Made by a program: the position numbers and the translations under genes. DNA of 63,525 bases, from the NCBI GenBank assembly GCA_025354565.1, contig JANXMQ010000132.1:1-63525 (forward strand), in the 5' to 3' direction. Origin of the DNA: Akkermansiaceae bacterium. Lineage in GTDB: Bacteria; Verrucomicrobiota; Verrucomicrobiia; Verrucomicrobiales; Akkermansiaceae. Shown here piece by piece: positions 37,983 through 45,994 of the stretch (positions are counted from its first letter, which is position 1; the number at the start of each line of letters is the position of its first letter). Under the pieces are notes generated by a model. That model had not been told where the DNA came from and did not search any database. It saw nothing but the letters and a program-made list of their open reading frames with translations.

Positions 37983-38074
37983 GCGAAACGTCGCAACGAG
38001 TGTCCGCTGCAAATAGCGTTCAGCATGAACGCGCTCCTGCTGTTTTTCAGACAGCTCTTAACCTGGCTGTATTG

Positions 38075-38144
38075 GGCGTCTCGCCCGGAGTCAGAATGTG
38101 CGAGGCGAGACGCCTCCGCTAGGGTCTGGCGCGAGACGCGCCAG
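38075..38144. repeat. REP-like GC-rich hairpin cluster upstream of pdxH
   Basis: GGCGTCTCGCC (38075-38085) is perfectly complementary to GGCGAGACGCC (38104-38114). Just beyond it a second perfect hairpin, CTGGCGCG-AGA-CGCGCCAG (38126-38144), shares the GAGACGC word. There is no T-tract. The 273-bp gap between the macroglobulin gene and pdxH contains nothing else recognisable. The paired hairpins with a shared core look like a small intergenic repeat element or a terminator. Confidence 0.5.
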
Positions 38145-38255
38145 CCACTTTCTTGCCACATTCTTGCCATGACGATTTCCACAAATCCTCATGCGCGGCA
38201 GTGTCTCAGGCGTGGTGGGTCTTGCGTGGTGGGCGTATCCAGTAAAGACTCGGCC

Positions 38256-38891
38256 ATGGACCTTGCTGATTTTCGCAAAGAATATTCCGACCGTGGCCTG
38301 CGGCGGGAGGAACTGGATGTTGATCCGGTGGCACAATTTTCCGCGTGGTTTGACCATGCCACCGAGTTGCACGTCCACGAACCGAATGCGATGACTCTGG
38401 CCACGGTGGATGCAGCGGGAATGCCCTATCAGCGCACGGTGTTGTTGAAATACTATGATACTAACGGCTTTGTTTTCTTCACCAACTACGGCAGCCGCAA
38501 GGCCCAACAGATGGCGGAAAACCCGCAGGTGAGTCTCCTCTTTCCCTGGCTCACGCTGGAGCGACAGGTCATCATCCAAGGGCGCGTCGAAAAAATCAGC
38601 ACCGCCGAGTCATTGAAATACTTCATCTCACGCCCGCGCGAATCGCAGCTCGGCGCATGGGTCTCTAACCAAAGCGAAGTCATCAGTTCACGCCAGTTTC
38701 TCATGCAAAAACTCGCAGAAGTCCGCGAAAAATTCACCCACGGCGAGATTCCCCTACCCTCGTTCTGGGGCGGCTACCGCGTGGTCCCGCAGCGGATCGA
38801 GTTCTGGCAGGGCGGCCCATCGCGCTTGCACGACCGCTTTCTCTATCGGCTGGAAAACTCTGCCTGGCAGATCGAACGACTCTCGCCTTGA
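38256..38891 (+). CDS. pdxH: Pyridoxamine/pyridoxine 5'-phosphate oxidase
   Basis: Makes pyridoxal 5'-phosphate with FMN and oxygen. I chose ATG 38256 (MDLADFRKEYSDRGLRREEL, 211 residues, the normal family length); the frame is open upstream to 38025 but that part spans the hairpin repeats. Motifs: PNAMTLATVDAAGMPYQRTV, LKYYDTNGFVFFTNYGSRKA, the substrate-binding SRPRESQLGAWVSNQS, and the C-terminal signature IEFWQGGPSRLHDRFLY. Confidence 0.95.
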   Translation: MDLADFRKEYSDRGLRREELDVDPVAQFSAWFDHATELHVHEPNAMTLATVDAAGMPYQRTVLLKYYDTNGFVFFTNYGSRKAQQMAENPQVSLLFPWLTLERQVIIQGRVEKISTAESLKYFISRPRESQLGAWVSNQSEVISSRQFLMQKLAEVREKFTHGEIPLPSFWGGYRVVPQRIEFWQGGPSRLHDRFLYRLENSAWQIERLSP

Positions 38892-38925
38892 GCGACTTGG
38901 CCCAACCTGTGCTTATCATAGCATC

Positions 38926-40329
38926 ATGCAACTCGACGAACTGGACACCCACTCCAAGGCATTAAAAATCAACCTCGACCCACGCTGGTACGGGACTCTA
39001 GCAGAAATCGGTGCCGGCCAGGAGGTGGTGCGCTGGTTCTTCCGCGTGGGCGCGGCAGCCGGCACGGTGGCCAAGAGTATTTCCGCCTACGACATGATCG
39101 TCAGCGACGCGATCTACGGCAGCGGCGACCGCTACGTTTCGCGCTCACGACTGCAAGCGATGCTGGATCGTGAATTCCAACTCAACGTGGACCGCCTGAG
39201 CGACAAGCGCGGCGACAACACCGCCTTTTTCGCCTTCGCGGATACCGTGGTGGCGCGCAGTTTTAAAGGCGGCAACGAGTGCCACGGCTGGATGGGCATC
39301 AAGTTCCAGTCCCGCCCGCGCGACGAAGCCAGCCAGATTCTCATCCATGTGCGGATGCTCGATACCGAGGCCTCGCTGCAACAGGAAGCCCTCGGCGTGG
39401 TGGGGGTGAATCTGTTATACGGCGCGTTCTTCCTGCATCACGAGCCAGAGTTATTGGTCGAGAGCTTGTTAGACAAACTCACCACCGGGCGCATCGAAAT
39501 TGACGTGATCGAGTTCAAGGGCATCGAGTTCCGCTCGGTGGACAATCGACTGATCAGCCTGAAACTGGTGCAACTCGGCCTGAGCGGCGCGGCGATGTTC
39601 GGCGCGGACGGTCAGGTCCTGCAACCCTCGGAAGTGCTTTACAAAAAGGCGGTGCTCGTCGAGCGCGGCAGTTTCCGCCCGCCGACGCATGTGAATTTCG
39701 ACATGCTGGCATGTGCGCTGGAGAAATTCAAAGCGGACCCCGCCGTCGAGGGTCGGGAGATTCTGCCGCTGTTTGAGCTGACGATGCGAAATCTGTTAGC
39801 CGGTGGCGATCAGATTGACCGACGGGATTTCCTCGCCCGCGCCGATCTGTTAGCTGCCTGCGGGATGACGGTGCTGATTTCCGATTATTTCGAGTATTAC
39901 CGGCTTGCCGCCTACATTTCCTGGCGGACCAAGGAACGAATCGGCATCGTCATGGGCGCGCCAAGTCTGGTGGAATTGTTCGAGGAAAAATATTACACCC
40001 TGCTCCCCGGCGGCATTCTCGAATCCTTCGGTCGCTTGTTTAAAAACAATCTCAAGCTCTACGTCTATCCGCTCAAGGACAGTGCGTCCGGCGATCTAAC
40101 TACCATCGAGAATCTATCCGTCGCGCCCGAACTCAAGAAGCTCTATGGCTATCTAGCAGATCGCGGGAGCTTCGTGGCGCTGGACAATTTCAACCCGGAA
40201 TACCTCAGCATCTTCTCGCGGGACGTGTTGAAAAAAATCGCCAGCGGCGACCCGGTGTGGAAGGAAATGGTCCCAGCCGGAATTTCCGAAATGATCGCGA
40301 AGCGTCACTTTTTCGGCTACGAGGACTGA
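38926..40329 (+). CDS. Conserved cytoplasmic protein of unknown function, 467 residues
   Basis: No signal peptide and no barrel-like strands. Well-conserved-looking blocks are GAGQEVVRWFFRVGAAAGT, SISAYDMIVSDAIYG, FAFADTVVARSFKGGNECHG, VGVNLLYGAFFLHHEP, EVLYKKAVLVERGSFRP, CGMTVLISDYFEYYRLAAY and FGRLFKNNLKLYVYPLKD. From memory close relatives occur in Verrucomicrobia and are sometimes labelled TonB-dependent receptor, which the sequence does not support. The family's biochemical function is unknown to me. It lies 34 bp after pdxH and may share its transcript. Confidence 0.75.
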   Translation: MQLDELDTHSKALKINLDPRWYGTLAEIGAGQEVVRWFFRVGAAAGTVAKSISAYDMIVSDAIYGSGDRYVSRSRLQAMLDREFQLNVDRLSDKRGDNTAFFAFADTVVARSFKGGNECHGWMGIKFQSRPRDEASQILIHVRMLDTEASLQQEALGVVGVNLLYGAFFLHHEPELLVESLLDKLTTGRIEIDVIEFKGIEFRSVDNRLISLKLVQLGLSGAAMFGADGQVLQPSEVLYKKAVLVERGSFRPPTHVNFDMLACALEKFKADPAVEGREILPLFELTMRNLLAGGDQIDRRDFLARADLLAACGMTVLISDYFEYYRLAAYISWRTKERIGIVMGAPSLVELFEEKYYTLLPGGILESFGRLFKNNLKLYVYPLKDSASGDLTTIENLSVAPELKKLYGYLADRGSFVALDNFNPEYLSIFSRDVLKKIASGDPVWKEMVPAGISEMIAKRHFFGYED

Positions 40330-40349
40330 TCTTTAGAAACCCGCCTGCT

Positions 40350-40376
40350 GGCTCCGGGGGGGGAGGACCCGGAGCC
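40350..40376 (+). terminator. Hairpin after the 467-residue conserved gene
   Basis: A perfect 9-bp GC-rich stem, GGCTCCGGG (40350-40358) with CCCGGAGCC (40368-40376), lies 20 bp after the stop. TTTTT follows about 20 bases later. Probably a terminator or stabilising hairpin. Confidence 0.5.
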
Positions 40377-40479
40377 TGCTTGCTGGATTTTGCTGTCATT
40401 TTTCCAGACGGCGAAGTAGTCATACCCCACCCGCGCCGATTGCGACATTACGTGATCGCGGGGGACCGTCACCGCCTCC

Positions 40480-41733
40480 ATGCCCGCCAAAAATTTCCAC
40501 GTCCGCCAAGCCGCCGTCTCCGCCCTGCGTGCTTGGGCAAAAGGCCATGACTATGCCGAAACGCTGATCGAGCGCCACGCCCAGCGCCGCAAGCTGTCCT
40601 CAGCGGATCGCGGGTTGCTTCAGGCCATCCTCTTCGGCGTGCTGCGGCATCGACGATTGTTAGATGAATGGATCGGCAAACTGCGCGATGGCAAATTGGA
40701 CCCGGAAACCCGCGATATTCTGCGCGTCGGGCTGTGCCAATTACTCATCCTCGGTCTGCCCGATCACGCCGCCGTCAATGAAACGGTGGAGGCTGGAAAA
40801 GCCAGCGTCCGCAGTCTCATCAATGCCGTGCTGCGCCGCGCGACCTTGTCCCGCAAACGATTGTTAGAAGAAGTGGCAGATCTGCCGCAGCCGGTCGCCC
40901 ACTCGCATCCCGATTGGCTCTACAACCGCTGGCGGGCCGCCTTCGGCACGCGCAACGCGATTTCCCTGATGGAGTGGGACAACCAGCCCGCCGTCACCTA
41001 TTTCCGCATCAATCCTCTCGCCCCCACGCCGGAATCCCTGCCGGGAACCGCCGTCGAAAACGCCCCAGGATTCTATCAGCTCGATGGCCCATTGCCGTCC
41101 GCCCTGCTGGCCTCTGGCAGCGTTTACATTCAAGACCCCGCCACCCGCCACGCGGTTAATTTGTTAGACCCGCAGCCCGGCGAGCGCATCCTCGATGCCT
41201 GCGCCGCGCCAGGTGGCAAGGCCTTTCTCATCGCCGCCGCCCTCGGCTCGGCGGACGGCTTGGTCTGCACCGATTCCAACGAAAAACGCCTGCCTCGCCT
41301 TCAGGAAAATCTCGCCCGCCTCCACGCCGGCCAAGCCAGCATCGCCGTTCACGATTGGACCCAGCCCGCGCCCACCGAGTGGCACACCCGTTTCGATGGC
41401 ATCCTGCTCGATGTGCCCTGCTCGAATACCGGGGTGATCCGCCGCCGCGTCGATGTGCGCTGGCGCTTGCAGGCACCCGACATCGAAAAAATCGCCATCA
41501 CCCAGCGCAAGATCCTCGAAAACGCCATCGCCTGCCTTAAGCCCGGCGGTCGCATCATTTACTCCACCTGCTCCATCGAGCACGCGGAAAACCTCGGCGT
41601 GATCGAAGGTTTCCTCGCGGATCACCCGGAATTCAGCCTCCATTCCACCCGCGATGCCCTACCCTTCCGCGATGCCACGGACGGTGCCTTCGCCGCCCGG
41701 CTTGAGCGGAAAGCCACAATTCCCTCTGGCTAG
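40480..41733 (+). CDS. rsmB: 16S rRNA m5C967 methyltransferase-like protein (RsmB family)
   Basis: Encodes 417 residues. Residues 1-130 form a NusB-like domain (QAAVSALRAWAKGHDYAETL, ILRVGLCQLLILGLPDHAAV). The RNA m5C methyltransferase core follows: SAM motif I ILDACAAPGGKAFLIAAALG, motif IV LLDVPCSNTGVIRRR and the catalytic-Cys motif YSTCSIEHAEN. RsmB methylates C967 of 16S rRNA. The final 30 residues are shorter than in E. coli. It is followed after 29 bp by a small membrane-protein gene. Confidence 0.9.
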   Translation: MPAKNFHVRQAAVSALRAWAKGHDYAETLIERHAQRRKLSSADRGLLQAILFGVLRHRRLLDEWIGKLRDGKLDPETRDILRVGLCQLLILGLPDHAAVNETVEAGKASVRSLINAVLRRATLSRKRLLEEVADLPQPVAHSHPDWLYNRWRAAFGTRNAISLMEWDNQPAVTYFRINPLAPTPESLPGTAVENAPGFYQLDGPLPSALLASGSVYIQDPATRHAVNLLDPQPGERILDACAAPGGKAFLIAAALGSADGLVCTDSNEKRLPRLQENLARLHAGQASIAVHDWTQPAPTEWHTRFDGILLDVPCSNTGVIRRRVDVRWRLQAPDIEKIAITQRKILENAIACLKPGGRIIYSTCSIEHAENLGVIEGFLADHPEFSLHSTRDALPFRDATDGAFAARLERKATIPSG

Positions 41734-41762
41734 ACTGGCCGAATCCGTTTATAAAAACCGCT

Positions 41763-42038
41763 GTGAAATCCTGTCTCGGACTCTTGTTTATCCTCGTCAT
41801 CCTGCTGGCCGTCGTCGGCGGCGGAGGGCTGATCTGGTATTTGAGCACGACCGCCGAGCTCTCCCGCAAGGACGGTCCAGTGCTGGTGTCGCCCAAGGTG
41901 GTGCCTAACACCATCCCGAAGGCCACCGTCCCCACTCCCGGCTCGACCCCCAAGGCGAGTGTCGTAGTTCCGCCAAATGCGCCCAAGGCCGGCGTCGTCA
42001 TTCCCGAAAATTCGCCCAAGGCGCTGCCTGTCCGTTAG
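41763..42038 (+). CDS. Small membrane-anchored protein with Pro/Val/Lys repeats
   Basis: GTG start, 91 residues. One N-terminal helix (LGLLFILVILLAVVGGGGLI) is followed by a periplasmic tail built of degenerate repeats around PKAxVxxP (IPKATVPTPGSTPKASVVVP, NAPKAGVVIPENSPKALPV). This resembles TonB-like or wall-spanning proline linkers, but no terminal domain follows. The 3' end overlaps the convergent J-domain gene by 4 bases. Confidence 0.6.
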   Translation: MKSCLGLLFILVILLAVVGGGGLIWYLSTTAELSRKDGPVLVSPKVVPNTIPKATVPTPGSTPKASVVVPPNAPKAGVVIPENSPKALPVR

Positions 42039-42577
42039 ACAAGCCGGGAAAAAGTAGCCCGCATCCCGGCCCGCCATTTTTCAAGGAAGGCCAGATTTCT
42101 AGCCGCCTGTGCCGCCGCCTCGGGTGCCGCCGATAGTTCATACTCGGGAAACGCCGCGCACTCTGCGCCGATCCGCGTTTCCAATCGGGAAATCATGTGC
42201 TCCACCGCCTCGCGACAGTCCTGTGTTTCCCCCTCTAACATCGCCAGCACCAGTGCGGACTTTGCCGCGTCCCGCTTGCGGATCAGCGCCTCGGCCTGCT
42301 GGGTCATTGCCCCCGCTTCGGCAAATATATCCATCAACTCCGCTGCCACCGTGCCACGCGGATCGCCCGGCGTGCCGCGCAGTTCAAGCCACAGCCGCAG
42401 TCGCCGCGACGGGCTGGCTAACAGCGCGTGCGCCTCACGCAGGGCGGCGAACTCCCCTTCCCCGCCCCCCGCATCCGGGTGCGCCTGTTTGCCCGCCTCG
42501 CGGAACGCGTCGCGCAGGGCCTCGTCGGCGATGACCAAGCGCGGCTCCAGTCTCAGGATTTGATAGGCGTTGCTCAT
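42035..42577 (-). CDS. J-domain protein (DnaJ/HscB-like)
   Basis: Encodes 180 residues. The first 65 residues are a J-domain: NAYQILRLEPRLVIADEALR, then FREAGKQAHPDAGGGEGEFA with the HPD tripeptide, and REAHALLASPSRRLRLWLE. A helical C-terminal part (residues 75-180) recalls HscB-type co-chaperones that help Fe-S assembly with an Hsp70, but there is no iscU or hscA nearby to support this. It probably stimulates an Hsp70 ATPase. Confidence 0.75.
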   Translation of the reverse strand: MSNAYQILRLEPRLVIADEALRDAFREAGKQAHPDAGGGEGEFAALREAHALLASPSRRLRLWLELRGTPGDPRGTVAAELMDIFAEAGAMTQQAEALIRKRDAAKSALVLAMLEGETQDCREAVEHMISRLETRIGAECAAFPEYELSAAPEAAAQAARNLAFLEKWRAGMRATFSRLV

Positions 42578-42673
42578 CGGTCACGGAAAATGGCCGTGTT
42601 TTCCCCGGCGGTAAAGCGTGGAAGACGTTGGAAGGTTGAACTCCCGCGCTGACCCACCTACACTCCCCCCGTC

Positions 42674-43249
42674 ATGCCCGTGCTGGAAAAAATCACCCTC
42701 TTCGGCGGCACCTTCGATCCCGTCCACCGCGGCCATCTCCACCTCGCCGCGCTGGCCAAGGACGCGTTGTCGCTCGATGCCGTCCGCTTCCTGCCCTGTC
42801 AGATTTCACCGCACAAATCCGGCACCGCGCCCGCCAGTGGGCATGACCGTTGCGCCATGCTCCGCCTCGCCACCGCCGACCTGCCATGGGCTTGCGTCGA
42901 TGAGACGGAAATCGACCTAACAGGCCCATCCTACTCCTGGCGGACCGCCACGATCATGGCGGAAAAATTTCCCGACGCCCGGTTGTTCTGGCTCATGGGT
43001 GGCGACCAATGGGACGCCCTCCCGCGCTGGCAACACCCGGAAAAACTCGCCGCGCTCGTCGAGTTCATCGTCCTTGTCCGGGGCAAAGCGCCGCTGCCGC
43101 GCGAGGGCTACCGGCTACACGCGATCCAAGGCGCCCACCCCGCCAGCGCCACGGAAATCCGTGAGCTGTTGAAAAATGGCAACATGGCCCACCCGTGGCT
43201 CGACCCCGCCGTCGCCCGCTACATCGGCGACCACGACCTCTACCAGTGA
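42674..43249 (+). CDS. nadD: Nicotinate-nucleotide adenylyltransferase
   Basis: Transfers AMP from ATP to nicotinate mononucleotide in NAD synthesis. The 191 residues show KITLFGGTFDPVHRGHLHLA (nucleotidyltransferase HxGH), CQISPHKSG, DRCAMLRLAT, YSWRTATIMAEKFPD, FWLMGGDQWDALPRWQHPEK and the C-terminal PASATEIRELLKNG. Normal length. PolX follows after 51 bp. Confidence 0.93.
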   Translation: MPVLEKITLFGGTFDPVHRGHLHLAALAKDALSLDAVRFLPCQISPHKSGTAPASGHDRCAMLRLATADLPWACVDETEIDLTGPSYSWRTATIMAEKFPDARLFWLMGGDQWDALPRWQHPEKLAALVEFIVLVRGKAPLPREGYRLHAIQGAHPASATEIRELLKNGNMAHPWLDPAVARYIGDHDLYQ

Positions 43250-43300
43250 TCGCCCGTCCTTGGTCTTGACCCGTTTTCCGCGTGAGGCGAAGTTTCCCGC

Positions 43301-45034
43301 ATGACGCGTGAGAACATGGCGGAGGTGCTGGAGGAAATCGCCCGATTGCTGGAACTGAAGGACGAGAATCCCTTTAAAATCCGGGCGTACCGGCAGGGCG
43401 CGGAGACGGTTCGGAATTTCGATGGCGAGATCGTGGAGCTGGCAGCAAACAACGAACTGACCGGAATCAAGGGCATCGGCGACGCGCTGCGGGACAAGCT
43501 GCATGAGCTTGCAAGCACCGGGCGCTTGGAGTTTTACGAAAAATTGCGCGCGGAATTTCCGGCAGGCCTTTTCGAGTTGTTCGATCTCCAAGGCCTCGGA
43601 CCGAAGAAGGTGAAGGCGCTTTATGAGTCGCTCGGAATCGCCTCGGTGGCGGATCTGCAAGCCGCTTGCGAGGCGGACAGAGTGGCCGGGTTGGCGGGCT
43701 TCGGCGCGAAGACGCAGGTGAAAATCCTGGAGGCGATCTCGCTGCGGGCGACCTTCGCGGACACCTTCCTGCTTGGTGGCATCAGTCCCTTGGTTGGGGA
43801 AATCCTGGAGCTGTTGCGGCTGCACCCGGAGGTTTCGCGGGTGACGGTGGCGGGTTCCTACCGGCGAGCGAAGGAGACGGTGCATGATTTGGATTTCCTA
43901 GTATCGACCAAGGAGCCGAAGCTCGTTTGCGAGGATTTCACCACGCTGCCGCAAGTAGAATCGGTGATCGCCTGCGGGGAAACGAAGGCCTCGGTGCGTC
44001 TAAAAAACGGCCTGCAATGCGACCTCCGCGCGGTGTCTAACACCCAATTCCCCTTCGCCCTCCAATACTTCACCGGCTCCAAGGAACACAACGTCGCCCT
44101 CCGCGGACTGGCGCTCAAACAAGGCCTTTCGCTCAACGAATATGGCTTCACTCCGACGCACGACGCCGCCGTGATTCCGGAGGCCAACGAGGAAGCGGAA
44201 ATCTATCGGGCGCTGGGGCTGGATTTCATCGAACCCGAACTCCGTGAAAATCGCGGTGAGCTGGAAGCGGCGGCGGATCAGACGCTGCCGAAGCTGGTGG
44301 AACTCGCGCAGCTACGCGGAACTTTTCATAACCACACCACCGCCTCGGATGGCATCCACACGCTGGCGGCGATGGCGGACGAGGCGATGGAACTGGGCTT
44401 GCAATACCTCGGCATCGCCGATCACTCGAAGTCGTCGTTCCAAGCAAACGGCCTGGATGCAGCGCGGCTGCTAGAACAAGTCGAGGCCATCGCAAAACTC
44501 AACGCGGGCTACGAAAATTTCCAGATATTCGCTGGCAGCGAGGTGGATATCTTGAGGGACGGCACGCTGGATTTCGAAGACGACTTGCTTGCCAAACTCG
44601 ACTACTGTGTCGCCTCCGTCCACGCCTCGTTCACCCTATCCGAGGTGGAAATGACCCGCCGGATTTGCCGCGCGATGGAGAACCCGCACGTCACCATGCT
44701 CGGCCATCTCACCGGCCGCCTGCTTCTCAAGCGCGAGCCGTATGCGGTGAATCACGCGATGGTCATCGACTGCGCGGCAGAGACGCGAACGATCATCGAA
44801 CTCAATTGCAGCCCGATGCGACTGGACATGGACTGGCGCTGGTGGAAACGGGCACGGGACAAGGGCGTGCTCTGCTCGATCAACCCCGATGCCCACTCCA
44901 CGCAGGGCCTGCACCACCTCGGACTCGGCATCCGCCTCGCGCGAAAAGGCTGGCTCCGCAAACAGGATGTTTTCAACACCCGCCCGCTCGAGGCCGTGGC
45001 CGCATTCTTGAAAACCCCGAAAGCGGAGAGATAG
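43301..45034 (+). CDS. polX: PolX family DNA polymerase with PHP domain
   Basis: Encodes 577 residues. N-terminal helix-hairpin-helix region (NPFKIRAYRQGAETVRNFDG, ITGIKGIGDALRDKL), then the polymerase beta-like fingers/palm with VTVAGSYRRAKETVHDLDFL carrying the catalytic Asp pair. The C-terminal PHP domain (RGTFHNHTTASDGIHTLAAM, YLGIADHSKSS, CVASVHASF, INPDAHSTQGLHH) supplies the metal-dependent 3'-5' exonuclease. It likely fills short gaps in base-excision repair. Codon use and GC match the housekeeping block, and the gene marks the left border of the AT-richer accessory region. Confidence 0.93.
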   Translation: MTRENMAEVLEEIARLLELKDENPFKIRAYRQGAETVRNFDGEIVELAANNELTGIKGIGDALRDKLHELASTGRLEFYEKLRAEFPAGLFELFDLQGLGPKKVKALYESLGIASVADLQAACEADRVAGLAGFGAKTQVKILEAISLRATFADTFLLGGISPLVGEILELLRLHPEVSRVTVAGSYRRAKETVHDLDFLVSTKEPKLVCEDFTTLPQVESVIACGETKASVRLKNGLQCDLRAVSNTQFPFALQYFTGSKEHNVALRGLALKQGLSLNEYGFTPTHDAAVIPEANEEAEIYRALGLDFIEPELRENRGELEAAADQTLPKLVELAQLRGTFHNHTTASDGIHTLAAMADEAMELGLQYLGIADHSKSSFQANGLDAARLLEQVEAIAKLNAGYENFQIFAGSEVDILRDGTLDFEDDLLAKLDYCVASVHASFTLSEVEMTRRICRAMENPHVTMLGHLTGRLLLKREPYAVNHAMVIDCAAETRTIIELNCSPMRLDMDWRWWKRARDKGVLCSINPDAHSTQGLHHLGLGIRLARKGWLRKQDVFNTRPLEAVAAFLKTPKAER

Positions 45035-45146
45035 GCTCAGCCGCAAATCCAGGGCGGCAGCCTCAACTCCGTCTCGTCCATGGGGCAATCCATCACTGCC
45101 GGCTACTGCACGCATCCTGCCGCTTGGAAGTCTTTAGGTTCAGATA

Positions 45147-45236
45147 AAGCTCTTCATTTTGTCTGGGAACCTGTACTTGATCTAACTTTTATTCGCTAAC
45201 AATCTGAAGCTCTTCATTTTGTCTGGGAACGTGTAC
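45147..45236. repeat. Pair of 30-bp direct repeats at the border of the accessory block
   Basis: The word AAGCTCTTCATTTTGTCTGG plus GAAC-n-TGTAC occurs at 45147-45176 and again at 45207-45236, exactly 60 bp apart, with one mismatch in 30. The preceding sequence from about 45049 reads as a short open frame without a family (GGSLNSVSSMGQSITAGYC) that ends with TAA between the copies; both copies translate ALHFVWE in the same frame. This could be the scar of an insertion or of a duplicated gene end. Apart from this the gap 45035-45246 contains nothing. Confidence 0.6.
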
Positions 45237-45246
45237 CAGGCATCGA

Positions 45247-45993
45247 CTAAAATTTAGATTTTTGGGCAGCCCATCTCCAAATAATCCAAGAAATAATTGC
45301 AATGAATATTCCCCCTAACCAGATTAACCAAGTCGAAAAAGATCCGGGATGTCCAAGCCTATCCTCTATTCCTGATGATTTCGGCTTTTTCTCACGTCCC
45401 TCGGGATTCTTTATCACACTAGTCCCGCTGCTAGTGTGATTATTCGGATCATCCAATATTTTTTCGCTAGGGTCAGGCTTACCTTCGTGGACTTTGTTGG
45501 GTAGTGGCGGTGCAGTAAATGTGTAATCAGCAAGTTTCAGACCGGCTTTGTCAAACATGGCCTGCAATTGCTTTTCAGAAAAATGCCCAGAATCAATTTT
45601 CCCGTCAATTGTTTCGACTATCAATAGCCGTCCAGGGTATTGTTCAATCTTACCATCGTCATTTTTTCGTCTTATATCCCCTTCTCCTCCAGCTTGTTTT
45701 GCCATTAATATAATACGCTCTTGCACGATACCCCCATCAAAAACAGTCGATATGTTTGTGAAAAAGTAGCGGTTCTCGATATCCAAAAACTTATGAGTAT
45801 CATCACGGACAGCACCTAAAAAGAATCCGCTTTTAATTAGAGAATCCCAGTTATCTGGCAAACTATTGTGTTCTTTTTTGTATAATTCCAGCGTGAGTCT
45901 GAAAGAATAAAAAACTTTCTCCTCTAATGTAACGGCATGCAAATAATTTGTAATGAAGGAACCAATCAAAACAATTAATATTTTTATTTTCAT
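45247..45993 (-). CDS. Exported protein with C-terminal membrane anchor, accessory operon
   Basis: ATG 45993 gives a signal peptide (MKIKILIVLIGSFITNYLHA, 248 residues). It begins one base after the preceding stop (TAACATG), so translation is coupled. Residues 22-60 (LEEKVFYSFRLTLELYKKEH, LPDNWDSLIKSG) recall pseudopilin-like helices. A linker follows, then a C-terminal helix (WLIWLGGIFIAIISWIIWRW) with a basic tail, a sorting- or anchor-like end. AT content is clearly higher than in the housekeeping genes. No family recognised; likely a membrane-tethered partner of the large secreted protein encoded upstream. Confidence 0.65.
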   Translation of the reverse strand: MKIKILIVLIGSFITNYLHAVTLEEKVFYSFRLTLELYKKEHNSLPDNWDSLIKSGFFLGAVRDDTHKFLDIENRYFFTNISTVFDGGIVQERIILMAKQAGGEGDIRRKNDDGKIEQYPGRLLIVETIDGKIDSGHFSEKQLQAMFDKAGLKLADYTFTAPPLPNKVHEGKPDPSEKILDDPNNHTSSGTSVIKNPEGREKKPKSSGIEDRLGHPGSFSTWLIWLGGIFIAIISWIIWRWAAQKSKF

Positions 45994-45994
45994 G

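Noticed and set aside
38025-38255. N-terminal extension of pdxH
   Set aside because: Would translate through the GC-rich hairpin repeats, and 38256 gives the normal family length.
45147-45236. Possible CRISPR array
   Set aside because: Only two copies with a 30-base spacer, no further units, no cas genes, and both copies sit in a coding-like frame.
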